64,000 bases of DNA, taken from NCBI GenBank assembly GCA_020080175.1, contig JAGHQL010000004.1, forward strand, positions 1 through 64,000, given 5' to 3'. Of this stretch, positions 15,359 through 26,975 are shown piece after piece. A program made the position numbers and the translations under genes. Every line of letters begins with the position of its first letter. Position 1 is the first letter of the stretch. The notes beneath the pieces were generated by a model that saw only the letters and a list, made by a program, of their open reading frames with translations, was not told where the DNA came from and searched no databases. The stretch comes from Glutinoglossum americanum. Lineage: Eukaryota > Ascomycota > Geoglossomycetes > Geoglossales > Geoglossaceae.

Positions 15359-16595
15359 ATGACACGCACACTCCCATGGCTTAAAGGACAGCGGACGGGG
15401 CCTCAAGCGGAGGGAAGCATTCAACGACCTGAGAAGAGACATAGAGATGAAAACGAGGCTTCCGAATCCCTTGCCACTCCAAGACGCAAAATCGCATCAC
15501 CACGAGGCATGGCATCTTCTATATAAGCCCTACTAGTCCTGCTAACATTGGTGTAGTCCGAACTCCATCAACTTCTCCGCCCCCACACCCACCAGAAGAA
15601 GAGTACGTCCCTCTCGCTAGATAACATAACCGCTACATAGTGACATATGCAGATTCATGCGTGAGGGACTAGAAGACGATGACAAATACATTATGGTCGA
15701 AGATGAGTTTCATGCAGTTGCAATGACTTTTACTCAACATCTCCACCATGCCGAATATGTAAGGCTCAAGCAGTTGGCCAAGTCCCAGAATGCATCAAAG
15801 ATACATACAATATCTCGGCCCGTGGATCTACGAACTGAGGTGAGAGATGACGCTAAGAGAATGAGGGTGCAAGAGACCAGATCAAGGCCACAACAGAAAG
15901 CAGTGCGAGATATTTTGCTAGCAAGGGACGCAGATTTGTCTGATCTAGATGATTTAGCCGACACGCCTGAAGATCCTTGGGCAGGAACGTCATTGCAGGG
16001 ACTAATGGCTAAACCCCCAAAAGTCGAGCGACCACTCACAGCGGTTTCAGATATCAGGTCGAGTACTCGGGCCGCCGCGGGTTTTACTAAGGCGGCCAAT
16101 GTAGCTGCGCCCGTCAGCAGACTCACTCAGCCGGTGAAGAAGGAGCTTCCATCAGAATATACTTCAGCAAGAACCCTGCTTCAGGGTGATGCTACGGCCT
16201 CTAAGGTGGAGGAGGACGATGATGATGGTGATGATGATGACTTAGATGCACCAACGTACCTCAAGGTGGAAGATAATTCACACCGCACAGTCAACGCAGG
16301 CACATACAACAAAGCCCCAATACACGGGCGTCGGGAGAGTATTCTAACTGAGGAGCAAAAAAAAAACGGTGACCCCGGCGGAAATGGATTGGAAACGCGT
16401 CAAAAATTTGCACACCCATCGGGCCCTAGCAAGGCTCCGTATGATCTCCTTCCGAAACCGACTGCGCTACCGGGTGAAGCATCGCAGTTTCTCGGTAAAA
16501 GAATGGCGAAGTTCAAAGCCGAAAAGCCTGACATGGACCATAAAGACGGGAAAGTTTCGTCTATATTCGATGAGATACCAACTTTTCTGATATAG
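15359..16595 (+). CDS. Conserved acidic fungal protein of unknown function
   Basis: I do not recognise a named family, although the pattern SPPP..PPEEEFMREG followed by YIMVEDEF looks conserved from memory of other ascomycete proteins. Exons are 15359-15506, 15557-15602 and 15653-16595 (378 residues). The N-terminus (MTRTLPWLKG) is basic; residues about 45-75 are Ser/Pro-rich. EDEFHAVAMTFTQHLHHAEY at about 79-98 is probably helical. Basic and acidic stretches follow, including an Asp/Glu run (EEDDDDGDDDDLD, about 245-257). The C-terminus ends in SSIFDEIPTFLI. Composition suggests a nuclear protein with much disorder. The first intron uses a GC donor; without it the frame cannot reach exon 2. 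The gene is head-to-head with RPO41. Confidence 0.8.
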
Positions 16596-19500
16596 CGGCA
16601 CATCCAGAGAGCTCAAGAACCGCCTAAAGGCTCTCTCACGAAGGGCTTATTATTGGATCCAACCGTAAACCACCTTCCTTCCAATCACAGCAAGCTGTCT
16701 TCGGAGAGGCCGAAATCCACCTTAAAACGAGGTACATTAAATGACAAGCCCGTGAGGTTCCCTCCATGCAGAGCGCTGTGGCCCCTACTCATAGCGACAG
16801 AATTCCAGATCGCCCCGCTGCCTACCCGATCTTAGCGTGTTCACAATCTCCATTAGAATCAGAAGTCTCTCAGAAATTGATACGAGCCGCACAGCGATAC
16901 CGACCGTTTCTCCGACCTATCAAGGTTGGATGTAGATTGACACGGTTCTGCATCTCATCAGCATACATTCTCGAGCCCGCCGAGTGTAAGGGGTGTTCAT
17001 TGATACATCATTTATATCCAAAATGATAACAGTCCCTGTCCAATTGATTTTAGATGAAACTTCTTACCATAAGCGTAGCGTTTGCGCTAAATTCGGGCGT
17101 GCATGACTTCACACCTTTGCAGCTCAAGACTTTGCGGGCACTTGACAGCCCAGGCAGCTACCCAGTCCGTTGGTAACCATACCTACCAAGATGCTCGCAT
17201 TGAGTGTGTGCAACGAGAGCTCTCTTGGGTCATTTCTGGCCGTTGTGCGTTCGCTGGCCACCAAGTCATCAATTCGCTACCGACTACACCGGCTACCCCA
17301 TCCTTCTGTCGGCCTCGATAACTAACCGTAGATATGTACATACCTACATATTTAGATCACCTCCCCGGCCTCTTGTAATTGCCGGTGGAAGCCCGCCTCA
17401 GACTTTAGCCAGGTCGACAGAAACGTTTTTGCCTCCGGGTTCTGGCTTGCGTAGTTGATGGCTCCTAGAGACTGGCCACTAGGAGATGTAAATGAACGGC
17501 AGAGCATGTAAGAGCGGAGCGCAAGCGCCCGTACGATAACGCCATAATGTCCAGCCAAGGCTATGCATTCCTGTCCAAAGTCGAAGGCGGCCTCGGGGAA
17601 CCAATTCGTTGACTATCAACTAAGAGCTGAGATATTCGAATAGGGCCCGGGGAAGTGCGATCCTACACACTGCAACGAGATTCTAGCTCACCCCTAACTG
17701 AGGGGTTGCTGAGGAGTCTCGAAAGCCCATTGGAGTGTTCGTTCCCTTAGGCATCTTGATACAGCTCAATACCCTCATAGCTGCCTCCCAGCCTCGTTCA
17801 ATAAGAGCACCACGAAACACCATACGGGATCCCGCCACGCACGGTACGCCATCATATCCGCGCTTCCACAAAAAAAGCACGGTTCGAGGCGTCTGATGAT
17901 CCTCTGATGCCATAGATCCCGAGCAGCTTTCGATCCTTTGAATGCCAACACCTGCCTCAATTGACGGGCATGACATCGGCGTGCGTGAGACAGGGGTTTA
18001 GCTCAATCCAATAGCACTGGGGTAGAATGTTGTCTGCTAAGAACTCATATGTACCTTTTCTCCCGGAGGGTTTTATACAGCGTTGTAGCTGGCGCGAGAA
18101 GCATAGCCAATGAGATGGGGGGAGTCCTGAACATAACAACCGGAACCATAATTTGTGCGTAGCAGCGGTAATCCGCCGGATGACGTTTCTTTCGGACCGA
18201 GGCTCGATCGAGTTCCGCTCGCTGCTTGGTGGCACAGGCTGTTGGATCAGGGCACGGGCACCTTCCAAACGGCGAAACCTTTGCATAACCTTAATTAATG
18301 CAGATGTCAAGGCCGCATCTTTTGTTTTCTCCCGGATTTGGAGAATGCCCTAGTAGACCCCACATCGTCTAGAGGAAGAGAGCATGTATGTTTTCTTTTC
18401 TAGGAGCTATTTTTTGCCCTTACATTTCACCCCATCGGCTAAAGTGTGGAGGCCCAAAATAGATTGATACTGTGGGGAAGACGGGAGGAGCCGATGAATC
18501 TGTCGCTCTAGCTATGTTTATCACCCCCAATCACCTACGCTCGACTGCCTTGGACTTTTAGAGCAGAACGATAAAAGAAAACAAAAAACCCTTCACCACG
18601 CGAAAGTTGGGGTTCATTCTGTCTCGGGCCCTGCACTTCAGAAGATGCTGGTTTTATATACAGGCAACAGGCAGGATGGTGCGCGATGCGGGGTCCAACC
18701 GTTATCGCATCAACCACGGGGTAGGGTCGATGGGGACTGACCCGTTACACGTTTCGGTTTTCTTGACGAAGTAAAAGCTTAGCATTCTCTTTTCCGACAC
18801 TAACGCCTTACTCGGAAGCAAAAATCTTAAGCTAGGATCTATCACAAAGTTTCACTTTTACTCAGATTGGATCTTCATCCCGTGCTGGCGATGATTGGTG
18901 AGTCCAAATCATTGGCTGACGGTCCTTGTTATCATGGGATCTGCCTACATAAAATTCGACGCCTGCAGACGGCCCGTCCCCACCGAAGAAAAAAAGAAAC
19001 GAAGAGAAAGGAAAGGATGCTAGAATAGCCACCGTCCATTCACTACCTGCTCCAAAACGCTAAATGTGGGCGTGCGAGGAAGGTGGCAAAATAGGGACAT
19101 GAAACAACAAATATCTGACTGAGGTAAGCCCTATGCATGAATACAGGGCAGGATGAGTCGGTGTGGTGTGGTTAATATTGGCGGTTGGGTATTTCTCCGG
19201 GGGCAATCAATCTGTCAAATCCTGTCAATCGCTCGCTAAGATGCGGGCACCGTCACCGGGGTTACCGCAGTACGCGGATTTATAACATACTCGTGCGGAG
19301 ATGGAAACGTGAGACTGGGCTCGGTATGTCTGCTACGCGGGCGATCCATCCACAAGCCATTTTCCCTCCCGGAATGGGGCTTTCGGTTGGGCTTCGGATG
19401 CGTGAAAGCGGTAAGCCGAGTCAAGCCTTCCAGTGCCTAGCATTATGCTGGGGTGGCTGATTTGGACATGGGATAGACAGGTGGCATGGCTCCTGGGTGG

Positions 19501-19886
19501 TTGGGCCTGCACGAGAGCCGGAGGTGCAGTTGCGGGAGTGCAACTGAGCGATGCGTTTCTCAATTGGTGTGCCACCCCGGCTAACTTTGTGTCTGTATTG
19601 TTATGTGATGCGTGTGCTTACTCCGTCCTGGCCGTCTGGGGCGATCCTAGACGAGACTCGTAGGGTGGTCAGCGCGGAGACGAGAAAATACAAAAAGGGC
19701 TATGGGGAACCCCACACGGGCTCGTTTTTGATAATACCGAAACAACACACCTCTTCTGGTCTGTCTTGCTGGGAAACCGAACGACCATCACTAACTCCGC
19801 CAGTTACTATTGGAATTGGTGTTGCAGGTCTAAAGAGATAGTTTTTGGTACATAGAATATCTTCCTGAGATAAGTGAAGGCCCAAG
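16596..19886. other. Gene-poor 3.3-kb interval
   Basis: No confident gene. The only coding-like signals are on the minus strand at 17350-18355 (listed separately) and a short plus-strand frame at 16653-16835 containing the basic string LKRGTLNDKPVRFPP just after the previous gene. The remainder shows short, family-less frames. The promoter of the membrane protein gene starting at 19887 must lie at its right end. Confidence 0.5.
17350..18355 (-). pseudogene. Possible remnant of an unrecognised gene
   Basis: Two stretches on the minus strand read like protein. At about 18352-18050 the frame gives an amphipathic helical segment (ILQIREKTKDAALTSALIK, then QRFRRLEGARALIQ) immediately after an AG that could be an acceptor. 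At about 17620-17352 a second frame gives FPEAAFDFGQECIALAGHYG and continues for some 60 residues to a stop, again after a TAG acceptor-like site. Between them the frames are short and interrupted. I found no complete exon chain and no domain. It could be a decayed gene, a fast-evolving real gene with several introns, or chance. Confidence 0.25.
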
Positions 19887-21328
19887 ATGGTTTACACCGA
19901 CATCCATCTGCCCCTTAGTGAGTGGGCCTCTTCCTCTATCTCTCCTGAACCCCAGTGGGGTGGCAGCACAATCGGAACTGAGGAGTAAAGCAAGAAAGAA
20001 AGAAAAAAAAAAGGGAAATCTAGCTAACGTGCTGAGAATAACAGTGGGATTCATCGCCCTGGACTGGAGTTTCATGCTCCTAGCCCTAGCCATCATTCTC
20101 CTCCGGTATGCTGTCCGCCACCGTCGAACCCCACAGGTTCAGGCATCACCAAAGCCCTCCAGCAGCCGCGCCGGCTACCTATCCGACATCTTCGTCATCT
20201 CCTCTTGGATTTCCGGCATGATACTCGTCGCTATCAACACATGGAAGAACAATCTGCGCTTCAAGTTCCGCCACGATGACCCGGAAAAGTTGTATTATGG
20301 GGTCCCTCACGATATGGCATCGCACTTGCTTTACATATCATGGTTATCGCTATTCTTCATCTACATTTCGCTGTACTTTTCCAAGGCCGCATTTATCGCC
20401 TTCTACTATGACCTGTTTGTCGACCACTCGAAGAGGATGAAAATCATGCTGCTAGGGACGAGCATCTTCACCGCCGCGACATTCCTTGTTCAGATGATGC
20501 TCTTGTCCTTTTGGTGTCATCCTACGAATTTGAATTGGTGAGTGAGCGCAAGGGCATCCCAATTCCACCCCCATTGTTGCTCCCTCCAACTGTCAGCGGT
20601 GGGGGTTGGATACCGTCCCTCTCACTCTATTGTGTTTGCCGCACCTTGGTTGGTATATCCGTCTAATTTTGCTTCAAGGAACGTCGATGGTCATCTATGC
20701 TCGGCGGTTCACAACATCGAGAGCGTAACCGTATCTACATTTACAAATGTAGTAACCGATCTCCTGAGTAAGTTATCCCCCACCCCAACAAACTCTTTGG
20801 CAGAGCCCCCATGATCACAGCCCCATGAAAACTGGCGCGGGGAACATCAGAGAGCGGTGCTACTCCAAGTTTTTCCCGCCACCGAATACTGGCTGAAAGA
20901 AGTCTCCACCAAGCTGACAAACGACCAATAAAAAAAAAATAGTTCTCGCTGTCCCTATTATGGTCTTCGCAAGACTCTCCCACGGCATGAATAAACGCGA
21001 AATCTACGGCCTCCTATTTGTCTTCATCATCGGCTCTATCAGCATCACCGCTGCCCTCGCGCGTTTTGTCGTCCTGAAGCTTGTTGAACACGCCCCCCGT
21101 GCAGAGGTCACTCACACCATTGACGTTTGGGCCCTGGTCGAGATTGTCGCCTCCCTGATCGCCGTCAGCCTACCAGCTCTAAGGGTACTCTTGAGATCCC
21201 GTGGAAGCAAGGACCCGAGGAGGCCGAGCGATGGGGCAGACACCAGATCATCGAGCATAGGGTCGGGCACAAAGCTGTCGGTCCCGAAAGACGAGTCTGA
21301 GAACCTCCGTCTACCAGCCATCGTTTGA
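19887..21328 (+). CDS. Fungal rhodopsin-fold (PTH11-related) integral membrane protein
   Basis: A seven-helix membrane protein of the fungal rhodopsin/PTH11-like superfamily. Exons are 19887-19917, 20045-20537, 20679-20767 and 20943-21328 (332 residues). The first exon encodes only MVYTDIHLPL. Hydrophobic segments include FIALDWSFMLLALAIILL (about 13-30), the SDIFVISSWISGMILVAI helix, the LLYISWLSLFFIYISLYFSKAAFIAFYY helix pair, and C-terminal helices including GLLFVFIIGSISITAAL. The family-like stretch CSAVHNIESVTVSTFTNVVTDLL joins ILAVPIMVF across the last intron, and IAVSLPALRVLL precedes a Ser/Asp-rich cytoplasmic tail. Such proteins are commonly annotated as GPCR-like in fungi, but ligand and partner are unknown. 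Introns are 127, 141 and 175 nt, longer than the window's norm. Confidence 0.82.
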
Positions 21329-23666
21329 GCTGTTTGAATTTGTTTATTTTTGGTGGCCATCTTGATGTCCCGTTCAATTGGAGTTTCAGCGCGAGCAACA
21401 GGAGTTGGACAATGTAAAGCGCGGGCGCTGTGCTGGGGTGCAATCACCATACCTTGATGAGACACGGTTTGATCTAGCCTGTGGGTAAATATGGCTTATT
21501 GGATAGTTTTGAATGGTAGGTTAATTGTAATATAACGCACTACTTTTACGGAAATAATTAAATTTCCAAAGTCGAATCATCCCTATTTTCTTTTTCCATC
21601 ATTTCACCTCACCTATTCTTCATACCTATTCGTTGCAGAGCGGGTCAGGCCAATTAGGGGAGAAGCATTCCGGGGAGGAGGGGCCACGGAAGTCGCAAGT
21701 AAGTCCACTGCCTCCTTCAGGATCCAGAAATCGAGGAAAGAAGAAAAATCAATAAGGATAAAAAAGCCACTTTGCCTTAAGCTCAAGCCAAAGAGGAAAG
21801 AAAAGAAAAAAAAAAACAATCAAAAAAGGCGGTCTGTGCGTCTCGAGAAGAAGAAAAAAAAGGGCCGGCGCCCGTCATGTGCACATGAAACGGGAACAAC
21901 CGCAACCGTCAGCCGCACCAAAAACCCCCCCGGGCCAAAACCCCAGAAATAAAACAGGCTGACGTTGACGCTCCCCTCACGACACGCCTTCCGTTTTGCC
22001 TCTGGGAAAGAAAGAAAAAAAAAAAAAAAAAACCACGTACCTCTTTTGGGGGCCCAAGGAACAATTTGGAATTTGGGTTTTGGGTTTTTTGCGGCGAGCG
22101 AGCAGGCAGGCAGGCAGGCAGCCGCGAACGGCGAGACCCCCAAAAAGCCCGATTTTCTCTTTCTCTGCGGGATCATGCCATAAGGGCAGTCGTGAACGCA
22201 CGATGCTCGGGGGTTTTGGGCCTTGGCGCGTTGGTTTTGGGGGCGGGGGCGCGATGAAAATTTTTTTTTTTTTTTTTTTTTATATTTGTTTCGGAAAATT
22301 AAGGACGATTTGAGCGAGAGGGGGTGGATTAGTTGGATTTTCCGTGCGGTGAGGAAGAGCGCTTTTGGTGGAGAGTTTGTGCGGTGCGGTTCGGGGGGAC
22401 GGGGGCGGTGTGTTGGTGTGTGACGGAGATGCATGCATGGCCAGTATGTGACGGCGATATGTGGGGGGGGTTTCGCAGCATTTCCGCGGGGCGCGCTCTT
22501 CTCTTCTCTCGGGGGTGATGTTGGAGCGAACGGGTTTCCGCATGGCGGAGGTCCTGAGCAGATTGAGGGAGGTGGGGGATGGCGAGCACTCTGCCTACAT
22601 CTCCGCGTATTGATGCGGTTCCTGCTTCAGACGCCAAACGTATCTTCTTCCCCTTCGCGCCGCCGGGGGATAAGGCGGCGGTTTGGATTATTGATACAAA
22701 GTTTTTCTGTAAATGAATAGAGTAAAACACCAAGGAAGAAGAATGGAAGAGGATCCCGATCCTGTTTTGTTTTTGTCTTTCGGTATTTATATCTCCATCG
22801 CCCCTCGTGCATTCGTCTAAAAAACCCCTCATTCCTGCCTTTGCAGCCACTCTCTCCCTTCTGCAGATAAACTTGTTCAGGGTTCTTTTCGCCTCGAACC
22901 GTCAGACCCACGCGGATATTAGCCTGGCATTCATACTCTCGCCACCCCCAGAGAACCTGCCTATCACTGGTACAGTACCAAGCGACCCACACTATTTTTC
23001 TCGGCGGGGTAGAGCAACCTCGCATCGACGCCCTGAAAGCCCCTGCAGGTTCGCCCCCTCGACCTTCAGAGCTTAACTTATGCCACTAAGGATGCTTTCA
23101 TCCTAGCGCCGGGTCGGGAAAAAAGGGAAAATATCCTGGCGAGGCAGACCGGAAACCCTACCCCTATCCTCGAACGTGAGTGTTGGGTTGAGGTCTGAGT
23201 TTCTCCTACGCAGTGCGGCGAGCTCCCGGGGCGTCCGGGTGGTTCGATCGCGATGAGTTGGGGGCCTAGACTTAGCTGCGGACGGACAAGCGGGTAGTGC
23301 CGATCGAAGAAATGGGTATTTTATTTTATTTTTACTTTTTCCAGAGGTAGAACTTGACTCGAGGGTGGGAAAATGAGCGAGAAAACCCTCTGGAAATACT
23401 CCGTCGAGTACGGGGTGCCACTGCGATGCATCAACATGAATGACTAATGATCTTTTCGGGGTCAAGCGCTCTGATTCTCCTGCTAGTTCATCATGGCGTA
23501 GCTATCTTCATACAGTTCGAGCAATAGTAGGCAGCCATCATAATAGAAACATGAGCAATCAGCTGATCATCCAACCAGCAAATGTGCCACTCGAATCTGG
23601 ATCTAAAATCGAGCAGGAATGTATCTCAGAACAGCAGCCAAACCGCATACCGGATCTAAGCGCCGA
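21329..23666. other. Homopolymer-rich block between converging genes
   Basis: This 2.3-kb block lies between the 3' ends of the membrane protein gene (+) and Clr2 (-). It carries an A run at about 22014-22031, a T run at about 22261-22280, other A/T runs near 21800 and 21850, and G-rich stretches at 22230-22560. I see no supportable gene; open frames on both strands are composition-driven. A TATA-like TATTTATA lies near 22784. Two converging 3' UTRs would not need this much sequence, so an untranslated transcription unit is possible. Confidence 0.45.
22101..22121. repeat. Short GCAG tetranucleotide repeat
   Basis: About five tandem copies of a GCAG-type tetranucleotide within the low-complexity block. 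No function is apparent. Confidence 0.75.
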
Positions 23667-25705
23667 TCACTCCTTCAGTGAATCATTAAGGAACTGATCC
23701 TCGTCAGTGAACTGCTGCATCAATCCTTCCGAATCAATACCATCCCAATTCACGTCCATCAAATTGAGTCCAAGCTCGTTGTGATCCTGGAACCCAACAG
23801 CCCTAGAGTACTCCGTCACAGGAAGCTCCACTCTCGAAAAAGTTCTTCTCATATCGCTCTGTCCATCTCGACCATCACTAAACATTAAACCTGGAGGAAC
23901 AGCTCTTCCAAAAGCTTCCCGTCGGGTTGGAAACTTACGGCCAACCTTATTCCCATTGGCGGATGTCTCCAGCCTCCCATTCATCCATGTCCCAGCGTCG
24001 TTGATTTCACCGCGCTGATAGTCCCTCGCAAAATCTTCATGACCACGGAGAATTGGGAGAAGCAAGCTCGACTCATACCAACGTCCCTTGATATCTCCCA
24101 ACTCAAGGCGGACCAAGGGTTGGAAGAGATTCCAGAAGGAAACCGTGCCCTTATTTGCAATTGTCGTCGCGTTGCGAAACCTCAAATCCTCTCGCAATCG
24201 CTGAGGGAGATGCGGGTTTTCACGAGGGAGCTCGTTTGGATTGTGCATGATGGTCTTGAATGTGTAGATGTCTCCTACGAGATTTGTGGTTGGGACGGAG
24301 CCAGCGTCGTGAAAATCTTGTCTTATTCTTTCGACAATGTCGTGCAGCACCATGATATCACTTCCGCTGCCAATTCGAAGCCGTACTGGTTCTCCAAGGA
24401 AAACCTTTTCTCCGCCTAAATAGATTCCATTCCAATGAGTCTCCCCAGGGGGTGCCGTGGGCATGTCTATCTTATCGAAGAGGGTATAGCTTTCATCCAC
24501 CATCCTAGCCGCAAAAATGCTTCCATCTACCTCAACATCCCCTCGACCCAATTGTCCCTGAGCAACCCTTCTCCAATCGACCGCATCGTACGTCAAACCG
24601 TGGATGCGTAGGGCCTCATGAGTAGGTTCCGGCGCGCTCCATGCGAGCCAAGGGCGTAGTAGATCTTCTTTTGTCACGACCACCATTTCTGGATATATGA
24701 ATGGGTGGGACAAAGGTTGTATGATGTATTTCTTTCGTTGGTTCGACTGTTGAGGGCTGGGGTTTGTGATGAACTCCCGTCGTACGACGGCGGCGAGGCC
24801 CCAAGTTACACCACGATTGAACCATGCTAACTCTCCTGGCCGGTAAAGGAATTGATTGTATTGAGCGTCAAGAGCTTGTTCGCTAGATTTCTGAGGGGGG
24901 AGTGGCGTAGGTGTAGCAGGTTGTGGGGTCGGAGTGGGTGACAAAACAGGCTTAGGCGGCGCAGGAGCGGGTCCACTTTTTGGGGTCGGCTTTTCTATAG
25001 AGCTGGGAGTCGGCTTATCAGACAATGGAGTTGAGGCTGAAGGAGAGTCTTTGCTATCGATAGCTTCCTTTTTGATATCCTTTACGGGTAGAGGCGTAAC
25101 AGTGGCGGCAGCTGGCGTCTTACCATTCGACTGGGATGTGCCCGGCGGGTCGGGAGAACAGATTTTGCACGAGCAATTTCTTGGGTCTCCCGTGGGATCG
25201 GTAGTAAGCCATAGTAAGTGAGGGAAAAACTCTCGAGGGCTGCGATACCGTTTCCTGTGCCCTTTAGGATGCCCATACAGGTAAGCGTCGTGGCGGTCAG
25301 CACCTCCCTTTGCGTGCTTTTCACTGGTCTTTTTGGATTTCGAGTCACCATCGGCTGCCCATTTTTCGTGTTCGTAGAGACGATAGTTTTCTGGAAGTGC
25401 AGCTAGGATATATCTCTTGTCTATATCCCTATTAGCCAATAAATTGAAGTTAGTGAGAGTAAACTTTTACCGTTGTGTTCCGCCTGACCCAGTTGTTTCG
25501 CAAGCATCCCCCCAAGCTTCTTTCTCCAATCCGTTTCCTTTGCATCATGGAGATTGACCTTCTTGTAGAAGTCAATGACGCCCTTCACGTTGGGGCTCTT
25601 ATCTAGCTGGCTGTCGGAGGGCCGATTTGGCTGCGAACGCCCAGATACTATAGTGTCGAGCTTGCCATCGGATCTCAGTACGTGGATCTTGTAATACGCA
25701 GGCAT
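23667..25705 (-). CDS. clr2: Clr2-like transcription-silencing protein
   Basis: Resembles Clr2 (cryptic loci regulator 2), a subunit of the SHREC histone-deacetylase/remodeller complex that enforces heterochromatic silencing in fission yeast. Exons are 25705-25471 and 25420-23667 (662 residues). The start is the Met of MPAYYKIHVLRSDGK; an in-frame upstream start codon at 25813 would add 36 residues of no clear character. The junction gives GQAEHN-DKRYILAALPENYRLYEH, matching the family's N-terminal domain. A Cys cluster NCSCKIC lies near residues 143-149, probably zinc-binding. A Pro/Ser/Thr-rich linker (about 150-230) separates this from the C-terminal Clr2 domain, which includes FLYRPGELAWF and NGIYLGGEKVFLGEPVRLR. 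The intron acceptor is the second of two nearby AGs, the only one that keeps frame. It is divergent from the SNF2-PHD gene. Confidence 0.85.
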
Positions 25706-26975
25706 ATTTGAGCTCTGCGCCAACGGTGCTCCCCCCTTTGTAGAACTGAGGGACAGGTGTGACAGGATACGAGGGAGCGAACCTATAGTCCGCAGGCGGA
25801 GGCTATAGCCCAAGTGAGTAGATGATGGATGAGAAGCTCCAGTGTGAGATAATTAGCAGAAGTAGGAGAACGATACGGCAAACATGGAAGGCACGATCGC
25901 CTATGGGAGGTAATACAAAAGGGCAAATGAGATAGGAGTAAGTTGTTCGGAGTAAGTGATTCGTGAGCGGAAACGAGGATGTACCCTGCTAAGTGAAGAT
26001 TAAAGGAAGACTATCGAAAAGATAGGTAGTTGACTGAGGGCAATGGCACGGGCCAAAGATGTAAGGTAGAGGGTTTACGTTGTCGGGAGGAGGTGTGGAT
26101 GAGGCGGAGGAACAAACAAAGAGAGAAACAAAGACAAAAGTTGAATTAGTTATGACGACGCTGAAGTAAGTTTCACCAAACTGGCGAGGCACGTGACATC
26201 CACTCGATATCGAATGCGCGACTTCTAAAACTCACTGTGTGCTACATAGCACAGTGATCGGTAAATATCCGCCAATGACGCTCGAGAGTATGATCCTTTA
26301 GTGTACATGTGTGCTATGCTTTAAATTTTGCGCGCCCTGATGAGTTACGGAATAGTGGAGACGAAGAGGCGGCTCTGTCGCCAAAGTATCCGTTTTTGAC
26401 CTAGCATCCATGGCGCGTTGACTCAAAAACGCGTTAGCGACACGTCCCCCTATTTCCTGGTACTTTGTGCACCATTCATAAGAAACGATAGTTGCGGGTC
26501 CAATGGCTAATCGGCGCCTGGTCTAAGTGTAGTTGCGAAAATACTGTGAGAAAGCATTAGAGAAACCCTAGAAATAACTATAGTTGTGTGGAGATATTTG
26601 AGTGTTTTGTGTGTGTAGGCCCGCGAAAGTTCAGTGTTGACGAAATACATTAGCGCAACGTTTCCGCAAACGAACGACTAACTCGACTGCCCCACAACCT
26701 TTGAAGGCCTGCTTTCTCAGATTTCCATCAGGCTTAACCGGGAAACGCGCGCAGACTAACCAACTCCGCCGCGTTATCCTACGCTTGCCCTATACTTATC
26801 GCAAAGACGGGAGGAACCATTGAGTGAAATCGGGTAGGTGTCGAGAATTCCTTTGCCGTGAATTGCGAGAGAACCTGGTGGAAGGAAAGCAATATCCACG
26901 GATCTAAACACCGGATCTAACCGCCGTGTCATAGCTAGAACCCTGCCAGCATCTACAGTCTCTCTTTGAGACACA
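25706..26975. promoter_or_regulatory. Divergent intergenic region, Clr2 / SNF2-PHD
   Basis: A 1.27-kb region between two divergent chromatin genes, presumably containing both promoters and 5' leaders. One ACGCGT (MluI cell-cycle box core) is present at 26429-26434; a single copy may be chance. No gene is seen inside. Confidence 0.4.
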
